DNA of 64,000 nt from Achromobacter deleyi (GTDB lineage: Bacteria > Pseudomonadota > Gammaproteobacteria > Burkholderiales > Burkholderiaceae_B). The stretch's first letter is position 1. Every line of letters begins with the position of its first letter. Below the pieces are notes generated by a model, which was not told where the DNA came from, did not search any database, and saw only the letters and a list, made by a program, of their open reading frames with translations. Shown piece after piece: positions 44,374-53,981 of this stretch. The stretch spans positions 2,976,001-3,040,000 of the forward strand of contig NZ_CP065997.1 of NCBI RefSeq assembly GCF_016127315.1, read 5' to 3'. The position numbers and the translations under genes are program-made.

Positions 44374-45450
44374 ATGACATATAAGTTCCGAATCGGCCTG
44401 CGGCCGCAATGGACCTTGGGCGGAGACGATGGCGACCCGGTGCCGCTGCAGGACATGCTGGCGCTGCTGGCCGCCATCGACGCCACCGGCAACATCGCCG
44501 GCGCCTGTCGCGCCTGTGGCTTGTCATACCGCCACGCCTGGGGCGTGCTGCGCCGTTTCGAGGGCATCTTCGCCACCCAGCTGCTGATCACCAACCGGCG
44601 CCAGGGCACGCAGCTGTCGCCGTTCGCGCAGCGCCTGCTGTGGGCCAACCGCCGCATCGAGGCGCGGCTGATGCCCACGCTCGACAGCCTGGCCTCCGAA
44701 CTGCAGGAAGAACTGGCGCGGCTGTTGCCGGAAAACGACCCGCACCTGCGGCTGCACGCCAGCCACGGCTTCGCGGTGGAATCGCTGATGGAGCACATGG
44801 GCGCGCGCAAGCCCGGGCTGGAACTGCGCTACCGCACCGCGATCGAGGCGCTGGCCTCGCTCGAGCGGCACGAATGCGACCTGGCGGGCTTCCAGGTGCC
44901 GCTGGGCGACTTCGAGGCGCCCATCATGGATCGCTACGCGCAGTGGCTGCATGCCGACGAATATCTGCTGATCCACCTGGCGGTGCGCAATACCGGGCTG
45001 TTCGTGGTGGCCGGCAATCCCAAGCGCATCACCGGCATGGCCGACCTGGCGCGCCAGGACGTGCGCTTCGTCAACCGCCAGATCGGCTCCAGCACCCGCT
45101 ATCTGGTCGGCCTGATGCTGCAGCGCGCCGGCGTCTCGATCAGCGAGGTGCAGGGCTACGAAACCAACGAATTCACCCACATGGCGATCGCCGCCCACAT
45201 CGCCAGCGGCATGGCCGACACCGGCGTGGGCGTGGAAACCGCCGCCTGCCGCTTCGGCCTGGATTTCATCCCGCTGGTGCGCGAGCGCTATTTCTTCGCC
45301 ATCCGCAAGAGCGCGCTGGAGACCCCCGCCATGCGCGATCTGCTGTCCATCATGCGCAGCGCCGATTACGTCGGTTACGTCGGTCAGCTGATCGGCTACG
45401 ACGCCCGCGATACCGGCCGCCTGCAGACCCTTGAAGAGGCATTTTCCTAG
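44374..45450 (+). CDS. fdsR: FdsR-type regulator (ModE-like HTH plus PBP-like domain)
   Basis: 358 residues: a ModE-type winged helix (DMLALLAAIDATGNIAGACR, then LSYRHAWGVLRRFEG) followed by a periplasmic-binding-protein-like domain (PF12727 type; LHADEYLLIHLAVRN, GSSTRYLVGLMLQRAG). It matches the layout of FdsR, known to control fds in Cupriavidus. It is divergent from fdsG and 36 bp upstream of moaA, so it may connect formate or molybdenum status with both. Confidence 0.88.
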   Translation: MTYKFRIGLRPQWTLGGDDGDPVPLQDMLALLAAIDATGNIAGACRACGLSYRHAWGVLRRFEGIFATQLLITNRRQGTQLSPFAQRLLWANRRIEARLMPTLDSLASELQEELARLLPENDPHLRLHASHGFAVESLMEHMGARKPGLELRYRTAIEALASLERHECDLAGFQVPLGDFEAPIMDRYAQWLHADEYLLIHLAVRNTGLFVVAGNPKRITGMADLARQDVRFVNRQIGSSTRYLVGLMLQRAGVSISEVQGYETNEFTHMAIAAHIASGMADTGVGVETAACRFGLDFIPLVRERYFFAIRKSALETPAMRDLLSIMRSADYVGYVGQLIGYDARDTGRLQTLEEAFS

Positions 45451-45486
45451 GCGCGCCGCCACGGGCGCCGGGCTATGATTGTTCCC

Positions 45487-46581
45487 ATGAGCAAAGTGAT
45501 CCTCCTGGCTGATCGCCGCACCGACCGTCCGGCGCCCGTCGCGCCGCCGGCCGCGGGCCAGCCCGCGCTCGACCGGCGCGCGCGGCCGCTGCGCGACCTG
45601 CGCATCTCGGTCACCGATCGCTGCAATTTCCGCTGCACCTATTGCATGCCGCGCGAGGTGTTCGACACCAGCTACGCCTTCATGCGCCATTCCGACCTGC
45701 TGTCGTTCGAGGAAATCACGCGGCTGGCCGGCATCTTCACCCGCCTGGGCGTCGAGAAGATCCGCCTGACCGGCGGCGAGCCGCTGCTGCGCAAGCATGT
45801 GGAAAACCTGGTGGGCCTGCTGTCCGGGCTGCGCACGCCCGCTGGCCGGCCGCTCGAACTGACGCTCACCACCAACGGCAGCCTGCTCGAACGCAAGGCC
45901 GCCGTGCTCGAGAACGCGGGCCTGACGCGCGTCACCGTCAGCCTGGACGCGCTGGACGCCGCCATGTTCCAGGACATGAGCGACAGCGGTTTCACGCCCG
46001 ACGACGTGCTGCGCGGCATCGACGCCGCCGCCGCGGCCGGGCTGGCGCCCGTCAAGGTCAACATGGTGGTGCGGCGCGGCCTGAACGACGCGCAGATCCT
46101 GCCGATGGCCGAGCGCTTTCGCGGCAGCGGCCACATCCTGCGCTTCATCGAATACATGGACGTGGGCAACACCAACGGCTGGAACCTGACCGAAGTGGTG
46201 CCCAGCGAGGAAGTGCTGGCCCGCATCGGCGCGGTCCATCCGCTCGAACCGATCTCCACCGACGACATGGGCCGCGTCGCCGAACGCTGGCGCTACCGCG
46301 ACGGCGCCGGCGAGATCGGCGTCATTTCCAGCGTCACCCAGGCCTTCTGTGGCGGCTGTACGCGCGCGCGCCTGTCGCCGGAAGGCAAGCTGTTCCTGTG
46401 CCTGTTCGGACACGAAGGCCACGACCTGCGCGCGCCGCTGCGCGACGGCGCCAGCGACGACGAGCTGGCCGCCATCCTCACCGGCATCTGGGCCGCACGG
46501 GGCGACAACTATTCCGAACAGCGCGGCCGCAACATGGCCGACCCGGCCCGAAAAGTCGAGATGAGCTACATCGGTGGCTGA
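45487..46581 (+). CDS. moaA: GTP 3',8-cyclase MoaA
   Basis: First step of molybdopterin synthesis, a radical-SAM enzyme. It has 364 residues with the SAM cluster CNFRCTYC (about 47-54 from this start), the second cluster Cys in [13 protein letters not shown], and the essential C-terminal Gly-Gly (SYIGG). I use ATG 45487 ([11 protein letters not shown]); ATG 45475 adds four residues. It overlaps the mobA start by 8 bp. Confidence 0.96.
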   Translation: MSKVILLADRRTDRPAPVAPPAAGQPALDRRARPLRDLRISVTDRCNFRCTYCMPREVFDTSYAFMRHSDLLSFEEITRLAGIFTRLGVEKIRLTGGEPLLRKHVENLVGLLSGLRTPAGRPLELTLTTNGSLLERKAAVLENAGLTRVTVSLDALDAAMFQDMSDSGFTPDDVLRGIDAAAAAGLAPVKVNMVVRRGLNDAQILPMAERFRGSGHILRFIEYMDVGNTNGWNLTEVVPSEEVLARIGAVHPLEPISTDDMGRVAERWRYRDGAGEIGVISSVTQAFCGGCTRARLSPEGKLFLCLFGHEGHDLRAPLRDGASDDELAAILTGIWAARGDNYSEQRGRNMADPARKVEMSYIGG

Positions 46582-47206
46582 CCCGGCGCCCGCTTTCGAC
46601 CGGCAACGCGTGGCCGGCCTGATCCTGGCCGGCGGCCAAGGCTCGCGCATGCAGGGGCATGACAAAGGCCTGGTGCCGCTGGCCGGCGAACCGCTTGTGG
46701 CGCACGTGGCGCGGCGCCTGGCGCCGCAGGTCGGGCCGCTCATCCTCAGCGCCAACCGCAATGCCGATATCTACGCCCGCTATGGCCGGGTGGTGGCCGA
46801 CGATACCGACGCACTGGGCGCTTGGCAGGGGCCGCTGGCCGGACTGGCCGCGGGCCTGGCGGCGGCCGCGCCGTGCGAGTGGCTGGTGGTGGCGCCGTGC
46901 GACACCCCGTTCCTGCCGGCCGATCTGGCCCAACGCCTGATCGCGGCCGCGCAGGCGGCGGGCGCGCCGCTGGCCTACGCGATGGCCGACGGCCAGCGCC
47001 ATCCGGCCTGCATGGCGCTGCGCACGATCCTGCTGCCGGTGTTGCGCGACTACCTGGCGGCCGGCGAACGCAAGGTCGGCCTGTGGCAGTCGCGGGTGGG
47101 GGGCGTGGGCGCGCCGTTCGATAACGTACCTGGCGCGCCCGGCGCGTTCATGAACCTGAACACGCCCGAGGAACTGGCGGCGGCCGAGCGCTACGCCAGC
47201 CAGTGA
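46574..47206 (+). CDS. mobA: Molybdenum cofactor guanylyltransferase MobA
   Basis: Attaches GMP to molybdopterin to form the MGD cofactor that FdsA needs. It has 210 residues with the nucleotide loop [20 protein letters not shown] at about 15-34 and a PCDTPFLP block. The start is GTG at 46574, overlapping moaA by 8 bp; no in-frame ATG gives the conserved N terminus. It converges on moeA with a 16-bp overlap (47191-47206). Confidence 0.94.
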   Translation: MADPAPAFDRQRVAGLILAGGQGSRMQGHDKGLVPLAGEPLVAHVARRLAPQVGPLILSANRNADIYARYGRVVADDTDALGAWQGPLAGLAAGLAAAAPCEWLVVAPCDTPFLPADLAQRLIAAAQAAGAPLAYAMADGQRHPACMALRTILLPVLRDYLAAGERKVGLWQSRVGGVGAPFDNVPGAPGAFMNLNTPEELAAAERYASQ

Positions 47207-48396
47207 CGCAGGTCGTAGTAGGGCACGCGGTCGCGATCTTGCACCTGGACGTCGGCGGGCAGGCGCGCCAGGCCGGTCGACCACGGCAATGAACTGATCA
47301 CCCCGGAACCCTGGTGGCCGTACGGCACCAGTTCGGCGTTGCCGTCATCGGCGGCGCGGCGCTGCACGCGCAGGAATTCCTCGCGGCTGTCCTGGCGCGG
47401 ATGCTCGGTGCGCAGCGGCAGCCGGCTGACCGGCGGGAACAGTTCCTCGCGGCCCTGCATGCGGCGCACCAGCGGCGACACCAGCATGGCGAACACCGCG
47501 TAGGCCGACACCGGATTGCCCGGCAGGCTGACCACCGGCTTGTCGCCGATCATGGCCAGCGCCACCGGCTTGCCCGGCTTCATGCGCACCTTCCACAACG
47601 ACAGCTCGCCGCCCAGCGCGGCCAGCGCGGGCTTGACCAGGTCGCGCTCGCCGACGGACACGCCGCCCACGCTCAGCACCAGGTCGCATTCGGCCAGCAG
47701 CGTCTTGAAGGCGCCGCGCAGGTCTTCCTCGGTGTCGCGCGCGTGCAGCACCAACGCCGGTTCCGCCGCCATGCCGCGCACCAGCGCCGCCAGCATCGGG
47801 CCGTTGGAGTTGTAGATCTGCGCCGTTTCGCGCGCGCCGCCGGGCGGCACCAGTTCGTCGCCGGTGGTCAGGATGCCCACGCGCAGGCGGCCGAACACCG
47901 GCACGCTGGCCAGGCCCTGCGAGGCCAGCAGCGCCACGTGGGCGGCCTGCAACTGCGTGCCGGCGGCCAGCAGCGGGGAGCCGGCCAGGGTGTCCTCGCC
48001 GCGCTGGCGGATGTGCTGGCCGGGGCGGGGTTCGCGCGTGATCTCGACCTGGTCGTCGGCCTCGTGCGTGTCTTCCTGCATCACCACCACGTCGGCGCCG
48101 TCGGGAATCAGGCTGCCGGTGAACAGGCGGATGGCATGGCCGGGCTTGAGCGGCTGCGGCGTGTCGCCGGCATAGCAGCGCTGCTGGATCGGCAGGCGTG
48201 CGCCCGGCTGCCAGTCGGCCAGGCGCAGCGCGTAGCCGTCCATGGCGCTGTTGTCGGCCGGCGGGATGTCCACCGTGGCGTCGAGGTCGGCCGCCAGCAC
48301 GCGTCCGGGCGCCTCGTCCAGGCCGACGTGTTCGCGGCGGGCGAGGGGGGCGGCGGCGTTGGCCAGCAGGGTCTGGGCTTGGTCGAAATCCAGCAT
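47191..48396 (-). CDS. moeA: Molybdopterin molybdenumtransferase MoeA
   Basis: Inserts molybdenum into adenylated molybdopterin. It has 401 residues: PPADNSAMDGYALR near residue 45, GILTTGDELVPPG, SVGGVSVGERDLVKPALAAL, and VSLPGNPVSAYAVF, all standard MoeA blocks. It is the last gene of moaC-moaD-moaE-moaB-moeA, 5 bp after moaB, and its end overlaps mobA. Confidence 0.95.
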   Translation of the reverse strand: MLDFDQAQTLLANAAAPLARREHVGLDEAPGRVLAADLDATVDIPPADNSAMDGYALRLADWQPGARLPIQQRCYAGDTPQPLKPGHAIRLFTGSLIPDGADVVVMQEDTHEADDQVEITREPRPGQHIRQRGEDTLAGSPLLAAGTQLQAAHVALLASQGLASVPVFGRLRVGILTTGDELVPPGGARETAQIYNSNGPMLAALVRGMAAEPALVLHARDTEEDLRGAFKTLLAECDLVLSVGGVSVGERDLVKPALAALGGELSLWKVRMKPGKPVALAMIGDKPVVSLPGNPVSAYAVFAMLVSPLVRRMQGREELFPPVSRLPLRTEHPRQDSREEFLRVQRRAADDGNAELVPYGHQGSGVISSLPWSTGLARLPADVQVQDRDRVPYYDLRHWLA

Positions 48397-48401
48397 GGGC
48401 G

Positions 48402-48923
48402 TCAGTGGTCTTGGTCGCGGGGTTGGAGGTGCGTGGCGAAATTGCAGGGGCGCTGGCCGCTGTCGAGCTGTTCGCGGATGATGCGGTTCCAGGCGGTCTC
48501 GCAGGCGTTGTTCGAGCCCGGCAGGCAGAACAGCAGGGTCCGGTTGGCCGAGCCGGCGAAGGCGCGCGACTGGATGGTTGAGCTGCCGATTTCCTCGTAG
48601 GAGATCTGGCGGAACAGTTCACCGAAGCCGGGGATCTCGCGGTCCAGCAGCGGCAGGATGGCCTGCGGCACGTGGTCGGCGTGCGAGAAGCCGGTGCCGC
48701 CCGTGGTCAGGATGACCTGCACTTCCGGGTCGGCGATCCAGTCGCTGATGACGCGGCGGATCTGGTAGACGTTGTCCTTGGATATGTCGCGCCGCACGCA
48801 CTGGTGGCCGGCCTGCGCCAGGCTGTTGGCCAGCAGGTTGCCGGACGTGTCGTCGCCGGCGCTGCGGGTGTCGCTGACCGTCAGCACGGCGCAAGCCAGC
48901 GAAACGGGGGAGGCGTCGTTCAT
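48402..48923 (-). CDS. moaB: Molybdenum cofactor biosynthesis protein MoaB
   Basis: 173 residues with the MPT-binding fold: LTVSDTRSAGDDTSGNLLAN, ILTTGGTGFSHADHVPQAIL and FCLPGSNNACETAWNRII. It is the MPT adenylyltransferase-type protein that prepares molybdopterin for MoeA in bacteria lacking MogA. It overlaps the moaE stop by 4 bp. Confidence 0.93.
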   Translation of the reverse strand: MNDASPVSLACAVLTVSDTRSAGDDTSGNLLANSLAQAGHQCVRRDISKDNVYQIRRVISDWIADPEVQVILTTGGTGFSHADHVPQAILPLLDREIPGFGELFRQISYEEIGSSTIQSRAFAGSANRTLLFCLPGSNNACETAWNRIIREQLDSGQRPCNFATHLQPRDQDH

Positions 48924-49402
48924 GGAGTCTCCTTGGGGGGCGGGGTGTCGGCGTTCCAGGACTGCGTGCGGTCCTGGTCGGATTGGCGCTGTTCCACCCA
49001 GAAGCTGTCGCCGCCCGCGAGGGTTTCGCGCTTCCAGAAGGGCGCGCGGGTCTTGAGCGCGTCGATGATGAATTCACAGCCGCGGAAGGCGTCGCCGCGA
49101 TGGGCGCTGGCCGCGGCCACGAACACGATCTGGGCATTGCGCGTCAGCGCGCCGACCCGGTGCACGATCACGGTGCCGTCCAGGTTCCAGCGCGCGCGGG
49201 CGGTGGCGGCGATCTCTTCGAGCTCGCGCTCGCACATGCCGGGGTAGTGTTCCAGGTAGAGCGTGTCGGTGGGCGTGTCCGGCGCGTAGTCGCGCACGTA
49301 GCCCACGAAGGTGACGATGCCGCCCACGCCCGGCCCGGCGCTGGCGCGCAGGGCGGTGGTGAGCGCGGCGCCGTCGAAGTCGGCTTCCTGCACGATGACC
49401 AT
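48920..49402 (-). CDS. moaE: Molybdopterin synthase large subunit MoaE
   Basis: 160 residues. MoaE blocks are GIVTFVGYVRDYAPD, LYLEHYPGMCERELEEIA, HRVGALTRNAQIVFVA, and KTRAPFWKRET with the active-site Lys region. With MoaD it converts cPMP to molybdopterin. It lies 5 bp after moaD and overlaps moaB. Confidence 0.95.
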   Translation of the reverse strand: MVIVQEADFDGAALTTALRASAGPGVGGIVTFVGYVRDYAPDTPTDTLYLEHYPGMCERELEEIAATARARWNLDGTVIVHRVGALTRNAQIVFVAAASAHRGDAFRGCEFIIDALKTRAPFWKRETLAGGDSFWVEQRQSDQDRTQSWNADTPPPKETP

Positions 49403-49407
49403 GGCGC

Positions 49408-49659
49408 TCAGCCTCCGGTGACGGGTTCGAACACCGCCACCTCGTCGCCGGCGCGGATCGGCGCCGACGGCTTGGCGTGGGTCTGGTTGATGGCCAGCTT
49501 CAGGCGGCCGGCCGGGGCCAGCTGCGGATAGCGTTCGCCGAGCGCGGCCAGCAGCTGCGCGCCGGTGGACTCGCCGTCCAGCGGCCAGGCCTCCGAGCGC
49601 TTGCCGACCAGTTCGGCCACGCGGGCGAAGTACAGAAGATTAATCGTTGCGCCATTCAC
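49408..49659 (-). CDS. moaD: Molybdopterin synthase sulfur carrier subunit MoaD
   Basis: 83 residues with the ubiquitin-like fold and C-terminal Gly-Gly (VFEPVTGG) that is thiocarboxylated. The start is GTG at 49659, with GGGAGG 7 bases upstream inside the end of moaC; the two genes overlap by 20 bp. It is the partner of MoaE. Confidence 0.93.
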   Translation of the reverse strand: MNGATINLLYFARVAELVGKRSEAWPLDGESTGAQLLAALGERYPQLAPAGRLKLAINQTHAKPSAPIRAGDEVAVFEPVTGG

Positions 49660-50128
49660 CGCTTTTGCCTCCCGCCTTGTACTTCAGGCGCACTTGTTCG
49701 ATGACGATACCCTTGTCGGCCGCCTTGCACATGTCATAGATGGTCAGCGCGGCGACGCTGCACGCGGTCATGGCTTCCATTTCGACGCCGGTCTTGTAGC
49801 TGGTGCGGCAGGTGGCCAGGATGTCGATGCGGTGCGCGTCGTCGTCCAGCGCGAATTCGACGCCGACGAACGACAGCGGCAGGCTGTGGCACAGGGGGAT
49901 GAGCTCGGCGCAGCGCTTGGCCGCCAGGATGGCGGCGACGCGGGCGGTGTTCAGCACTTCGCCCTTGCCCTGGCCGGGCTGCGTCAGCAGGCCGTAGGCG
50001 ACGGCGTTCATGCGGACGCTGGCGGTGGCGACGGCCACGCGTTCGGTGTCGGTCTTGCCGATGACATCGACCATGCGGACCTGGCCGGCTTCATCCAGGT
50101 GACTCAAGGTGGGGACGGGCGTGGACAT
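49640..50128 (-). CDS. moaC: Cyclic pyranopterin monophosphate synthase MoaC
   Basis: 162 residues. MoaC blocks are MVDVIGKTDTERVAVATASV, AAKRCAELIPLCHSLPLS and VEMEAMTACSVAALTIYDMC. It converts the MoaA product to cPMP. First gene of the moaCDE-moaB-moeA operon; an AT-rich promoter-like region lies upstream at 50129-50165. Confidence 0.96.
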   Translation of the reverse strand: MSTPVPTLSHLDEAGQVRMVDVIGKTDTERVAVATASVRMNAVAYGLLTQPGQGKGEVLNTARVAAILAAKRCAELIPLCHSLPLSFVGVEFALDDDAHRIDILATCRTSYKTGVEMEAMTACSVAALTIYDMCKAADKGIVIEQVRLKYKAGGKSGEWRND

Positions 50129-50271
50129 GGGAATCGGGATCGAGAATTGTTAATGATTGAAAAGAGCGGTCCCGGCAGGCCGTGGCGGGCCGCTGTTACG
50201 CCTATGATAGACGAGCCGCCGCCGGCCGCGCCTTGAGGAAAGATAAGCCCGCCGCGGTTCGCCTGTTCTTG

Positions 50272-50291
50272 TGCCCCTGCGGGGGCATTTT
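50272..50291 (+). terminator. Hairpin with T tail upstream of the DUF748 gene
   Basis: TGCCCC-TGCG-GGGGCA-TTTT on the plus strand. No plus-strand gene ends here, so it could be an attenuator in the leader of the DUF748 gene (85 bp downstream) or a chance structure. The rest of the 248-bp gap between moaC and that gene shows nothing further. Confidence 0.3.
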
Positions 50292-50376
50292 CGCTTTTGG
50301 CGGCCCGCTGCAAAAAGCCCCCCAATTTGCTCGAAGGACGCGATAATGGCCTTCAATTCGTACCAGGAGACGCACA

Positions 50377-53300
50377 ATGCCCTTGCGGATGCCCAAGTTC
50401 CGGTTCACCCGCCGCTTAGGCAAGATCCTCTTGGGCGTCGTGGCCGTGGCGCTGATCCTCTGCGGCGTGGCGGCGTGGCAGGTGCCCAAGGTCCTGCATA
50501 ACGTCCTGACCCAGGACGTCGCCAAGATGCTGGGGCGCGACGTCGCCGTCGGCAAGATCACCTTCAATCCCTTCACCCTGACCGTGCGCGCGCGCGATCT
50601 CGCCGTGGCGCAGCCCGGCTCGCAGACGCCGCTGTTCACGGCCTCGGAAGTGAACGTCAGCGCCGCCTGGAGCTCGCTGTTCTGGTTCGCGCCGGTGGTC
50701 GACCGCTTCACCCTGCGTTCGCCGACGCTGTCGATCGTGCGCGAGGACGTCACCCGCTTCAACTTCTCCGACGTGCAGCAGCGCGTGGCCGAGATGACGG
50801 CCCCCAAGCCCGACGAGCCGCCCAAGCCCGACGAGGGCCTGCCGCGCTTCTCGCTGAACAACATGGTGATCGAGGGCGGCGTGGTCACCCTGGACGACAA
50901 GGTCACCGGCCGCAAGCAGGTGATCGACGAGCTGGCCGTGGGCGTGCCGTTCATCTCCACCTTCGGCTACGCCACCGACATCGACGTGCAGCCGCGGCTG
51001 CACTTGCGCATCAACGGCAGCCCGTTCGACCTGACCGGCGTGGCGCGGCCCTTCGACAAGGTGCCGTCGTCGACGCTGCGGGTCGCCTTCACCGGGCTGC
51101 AGCTGGAAAAGTGGGCCGACGTCTGGCCCATGCCGCTGCCGTTCAAGCTGGAGCGCGCGCTGCTCGACTCGAACCTGCAGATCGTGTTCGAGCAGCCCAA
51201 GGACGCGCCGCCCAAGATCCGCGTGGTCGGCGACCTGGGCCTGCGCCAGTTCGATCTGCGCGACAGCGCCGGCGAAAGCCTGGCGGGCTGGAGCGCGCTG
51301 ACCGTCACCCGCCTCGAACTCGAACCGATCGCGCGCCAGGTCTATGTGGGCGGCGTCGACCTGTGGGCGCCGCAGGTCTACGCGCGGCGCTACAGCAACC
51401 AGCATCTGAACTGGCAGGACGTGGCCGACAAGCTCAAGCAGCTGGGCGGCCCGGCGCCGGCGGCCAAGCCAGCCGCGACGCCCGCCGCGGGCGCAGGCGA
51501 TGCCGCCAAGCCCGGCGTCGCCAAGCCGGCCGCCGCCGATCCTGCCCAGGCAGCCAAGCCCGCCGCCAGCAGCCCGGCGTCGTCGGCCAAGCCCGATTCG
51601 GCCGCCGCGTCCGTGCCCAACGGTGCCCCGGCCGCCGCCACCGCCGACACGCCGCCCAAGCCCGCCGCGCCCGCCGAATGGAAGGTGACGCTGGACGCCT
51701 TCAACATCCACGAGGGCGAGCTCTACGTCACCGACGCCATCAGCAAGCTCGACTACACCCTGACCGGCCTGGCCGTCACCGTCGAAGGCGTGGCGCTGCC
51801 GCAGGTCAAGGGCGAGCCCATCAACCTGTGGCTGACCGTGGACAACAGCACCGATGGCGGCTGGATCCGCGCCAAGGGCCCGCTGGTGCTGCAACCGCTG
51901 TCGCTGGAGCTGGCGGTCCGCATGGGCAATGTCGCGCTGGCGCCGTTCGCGCCGGCCGTGCGCAGCCTGTCGCCGATCCTGGTGCAGGACGGCCGCCTGG
52001 GGCTGACGGCGCAGGTGCATGTGCTGGACAAAAACGGCGCCATCGACGCTTCCGCCACCGGCGTGCGCGCCGAACTGGCCCAGTTCAAGGCGCGCGACGA
52101 AACCCTGAACCCCGCGCTCGACGTCGCGCTGCAGCAGCTGGTCGTCACCGCCGACCGCCTGGCCATGGGCCCGGGCGCCAGCAACTTCACGCTGGCCGCG
52201 GCCGGCATCCAGGGCGGCGGCAAGCTCGACCTGAAGGGCGCCTTCACGCCGCAGCCGCTCACGCTCAAGACCTCGGTCGACCTGTCCGGCCTGAACGTCG
52301 CGTCGTTCGCGCCGTACTTCGCTTCCAGCCTGAACGCCACCGTGCGCGCCATCACGCTGGGCGCCAAGGGCGACGCCGAATTCGTGGCCGCCAATGGCAA
52401 CGCGCCGATGAAGGCCGGCTGGAAGGGCGGCGTCGAGGTCACCGACGTCGACCTGCAGGACCGCGTCAACAAGGACGACTTCCTCAACTGGAAGCGCCTG
52501 GGCCTGTCCGGCATGAATATTTCGGTGGCGGGCGAGAAGATCGTTGCCGGCCTGGGCGACATCGCGCTGGACGACTTCTACGGCCGCATCCTGCTGAACG
52601 CGCAGGGCCGCCTGAACGTCATGGACCTGGTGGCCGCGCCCGGCCAGGCCGGCGGCTCCATCACCCAGGACACGCAGACCCCCGGCCGGCGCGCCGAACC
52701 GTCGGCGCCGGCGGCCAAGGGCGGCGGCATGCCCGACATCTCGCTCAACAGCGTCACGCTGACGCGCGGCCGCATGACCTTCACCGACCGCTTCGTCAAG
52801 CCGAACTACGTGGCCGAGCTGTCCAGCATCGACGGTTCCATCACGGCGGTGTCGTCCACCAACCCGCAGCCCGCCAAGGTCAAGGTCACCGGCCGCGTCT
52901 ACACCACCGCGCCCCTGTCGATCAGCGGCGTGGTGCAGCCGTTCGCCAAGTTCCTGTCGCTCGACCTGAAGGCCTCGGCCAAGGGCGTGGACCTGCCGCG
53001 CTTCAACACCTATTCGGCCAAGTACGTCGGCTATCCGATCAAGCGCGGCAAGCTCTCGGTCGACCTGGAATACAAGATCAAGGACCGCGCGCTGCTGGCC
53101 ACCAACCACGTCGTGCTGAACCAGCTGACCTTCGGCGACAAGACCAACAGCCCCGACGCCACCAAGCTGCCGGTGCTGCTGGCCGTGGCCCTGCTGAAGG
53201 ACTCGCGCGGCAACATCGACATCAACCTGCCGATCTCCGGGTCGCTCGACGACCCCGAGTTCTCGGTCGGCGGCATCGTCGTGCGGGTGCTGCTGAACCT

Positions 53301-53922
53301 GGTGGTCAAGGCCGTCACCTCGCCCTTCAGCCTGCTGGCGTCGGCGTTCGGCGGCGGCGAGGAACTGTCGTACGTGGAATTCGCGCCCGGCAGCGCCGTG
53401 CTCACCGAGGACACGCAACAGCGCATCGAGACCCTGACCAAGGCCCTGGCCGACCGCCCCGCGCTCAAGATGGACCTGAGCGGCCGGGCCGATCCCAAGA
53501 CCGACCAGGACGGCCTGCGCCAGGCCTGGGTCGACGCCCAGATCCGCCTGGCCAAGGCCCGCGACGTCGCGCCGCGCGGCAAGAAGCCGAACCCGGCCGG
53601 CGTCGAGGTCTCGGGCGCCGAACGCGCCAAGTACCTGGAAAAGGTCTACGACGACACCGACATCAAGGACAAGCCGCGCAATTTCATCGGCATGGCCAAG
53701 TCCGTGCCGTCCGGACAGATGGAGGAGATGCTGCGCGCCGCGGCCCCGGTGGGCGACGAACAGTTGCGTCAACTGGCCGACGCGCGCGCGCAAGCGGTGT
53801 ATGAAAAGCTGCAAGCCCAGGAAGGACTCGCGGATCGCGTGTTCATCGTTGCCCCGCAACTGGACGCCGATGGCATCAAGGACGAGGGCTTGCCCTCGCG
53901 CGTGGACTTCTCCCTGAAGTGA
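50377..53922 (+). CDS. Large DUF748 / AsmA-like envelope protein
   Basis: 1181 residues. One N-terminal membrane helix (about 14-34) is followed by a long periplasmic part with DUF748/AsmA repeats (VGKITFNPFTLTVRARDLAV, LPRFSLNNMVIEGGVVTLDD, a later LPRFNTYSAKYVGYPIKRGK). A low-complexity Ala/Pro/Lys linker lies at about residues 362-430. Near the C terminus is YVEFAPGSAVLTEDTQQRIE, the start of an OmpA-like segment found in this family. Relatives are thought to bridge the envelope and assist lipid or outer-membrane assembly. ATG at 50377 has CCAGGAG upstream. Confidence 0.88.
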   Translation: MPLRMPKFRFTRRLGKILLGVVAVALILCGVAAWQVPKVLHNVLTQDVAKMLGRDVAVGKITFNPFTLTVRARDLAVAQPGSQTPLFTASEVNVSAAWSSLFWFAPVVDRFTLRSPTLSIVREDVTRFNFSDVQQRVAEMTAPKPDEPPKPDEGLPRFSLNNMVIEGGVVTLDDKVTGRKQVIDELAVGVPFISTFGYATDIDVQPRLHLRINGSPFDLTGVARPFDKVPSSTLRVAFTGLQLEKWADVWPMPLPFKLERALLDSNLQIVFEQPKDAPPKIRVVGDLGLRQFDLRDSAGESLAGWSALTVTRLELEPIARQVYVGGVDLWAPQVYARRYSNQHLNWQDVADKLKQLGGPAPAAKPAATPAAGAGDAAKPGVAKPAAADPAQAAKPAASSPASSAKPDSAAASVPNGAPAAATADTPPKPAAPAEWKVTLDAFNIHEGELYVTDAISKLDYTLTGLAVTVEGVALPQVKGEPINLWLTVDNSTDGGWIRAKGPLVLQPLSLELAVRMGNVALAPFAPAVRSLSPILVQDGRLGLTAQVHVLDKNGAIDASATGVRAELAQFKARDETLNPALDVALQQLVVTADRLAMGPGASNFTLAAAGIQGGGKLDLKGAFTPQPLTLKTSVDLSGLNVASFAPYFASSLNATVRAITLGAKGDAEFVAANGNAPMKAGWKGGVEVTDVDLQDRVNKDDFLNWKRLGLSGMNISVAGEKIVAGLGDIALDDFYGRILLNAQGRLNVMDLVAAPGQAGGSITQDTQTPGRRAEPSAPAAKGGGMPDISLNSVTLTRGRMTFTDRFVKPNYVAELSSIDGSITAVSSTNPQPAKVKVTGRVYTTAPLSISGVVQPFAKFLSLDLKASAKGVDLPRFNTYSAKYVGYPIKRGKLSVDLEYKIKDRALLATNHVVLNQLTFGDKTNSPDATKLPVLLAVALLKDSRGNIDINLPISGSLDDPEFSVGGIVVRVLLNLVVKAVTSPFSLLASAFGGGEELSYVEFAPGSAVLTEDTQQRIETLTKALADRPALKMDLSGRADPKTDQDGLRQAWVDAQIRLAKARDVAPRGKKPNPAGVEVSGAERAKYLEKVYDDTDIKDKPRNFIGMAKSVPSGQMEEMLRAAAPVGDEQLRQLADARAQAVYEKLQAQEGLADRVFIVAPQLDADGIKDEGLPSRVDFSLK

Positions 53923-53981
53923 ACCCCGGCGGTTCGCCAGGACGCGCCCGCGTCCGGCGGCCGTCCTTTGCCCGGAGATGC

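Noticed and set aside
50416..53859. Long open frame antisense to the DUF748 gene
   Set aside because: Composition is that of a shadow frame (His, Gln, Arg and Gly rich), no ribosome site or domain.
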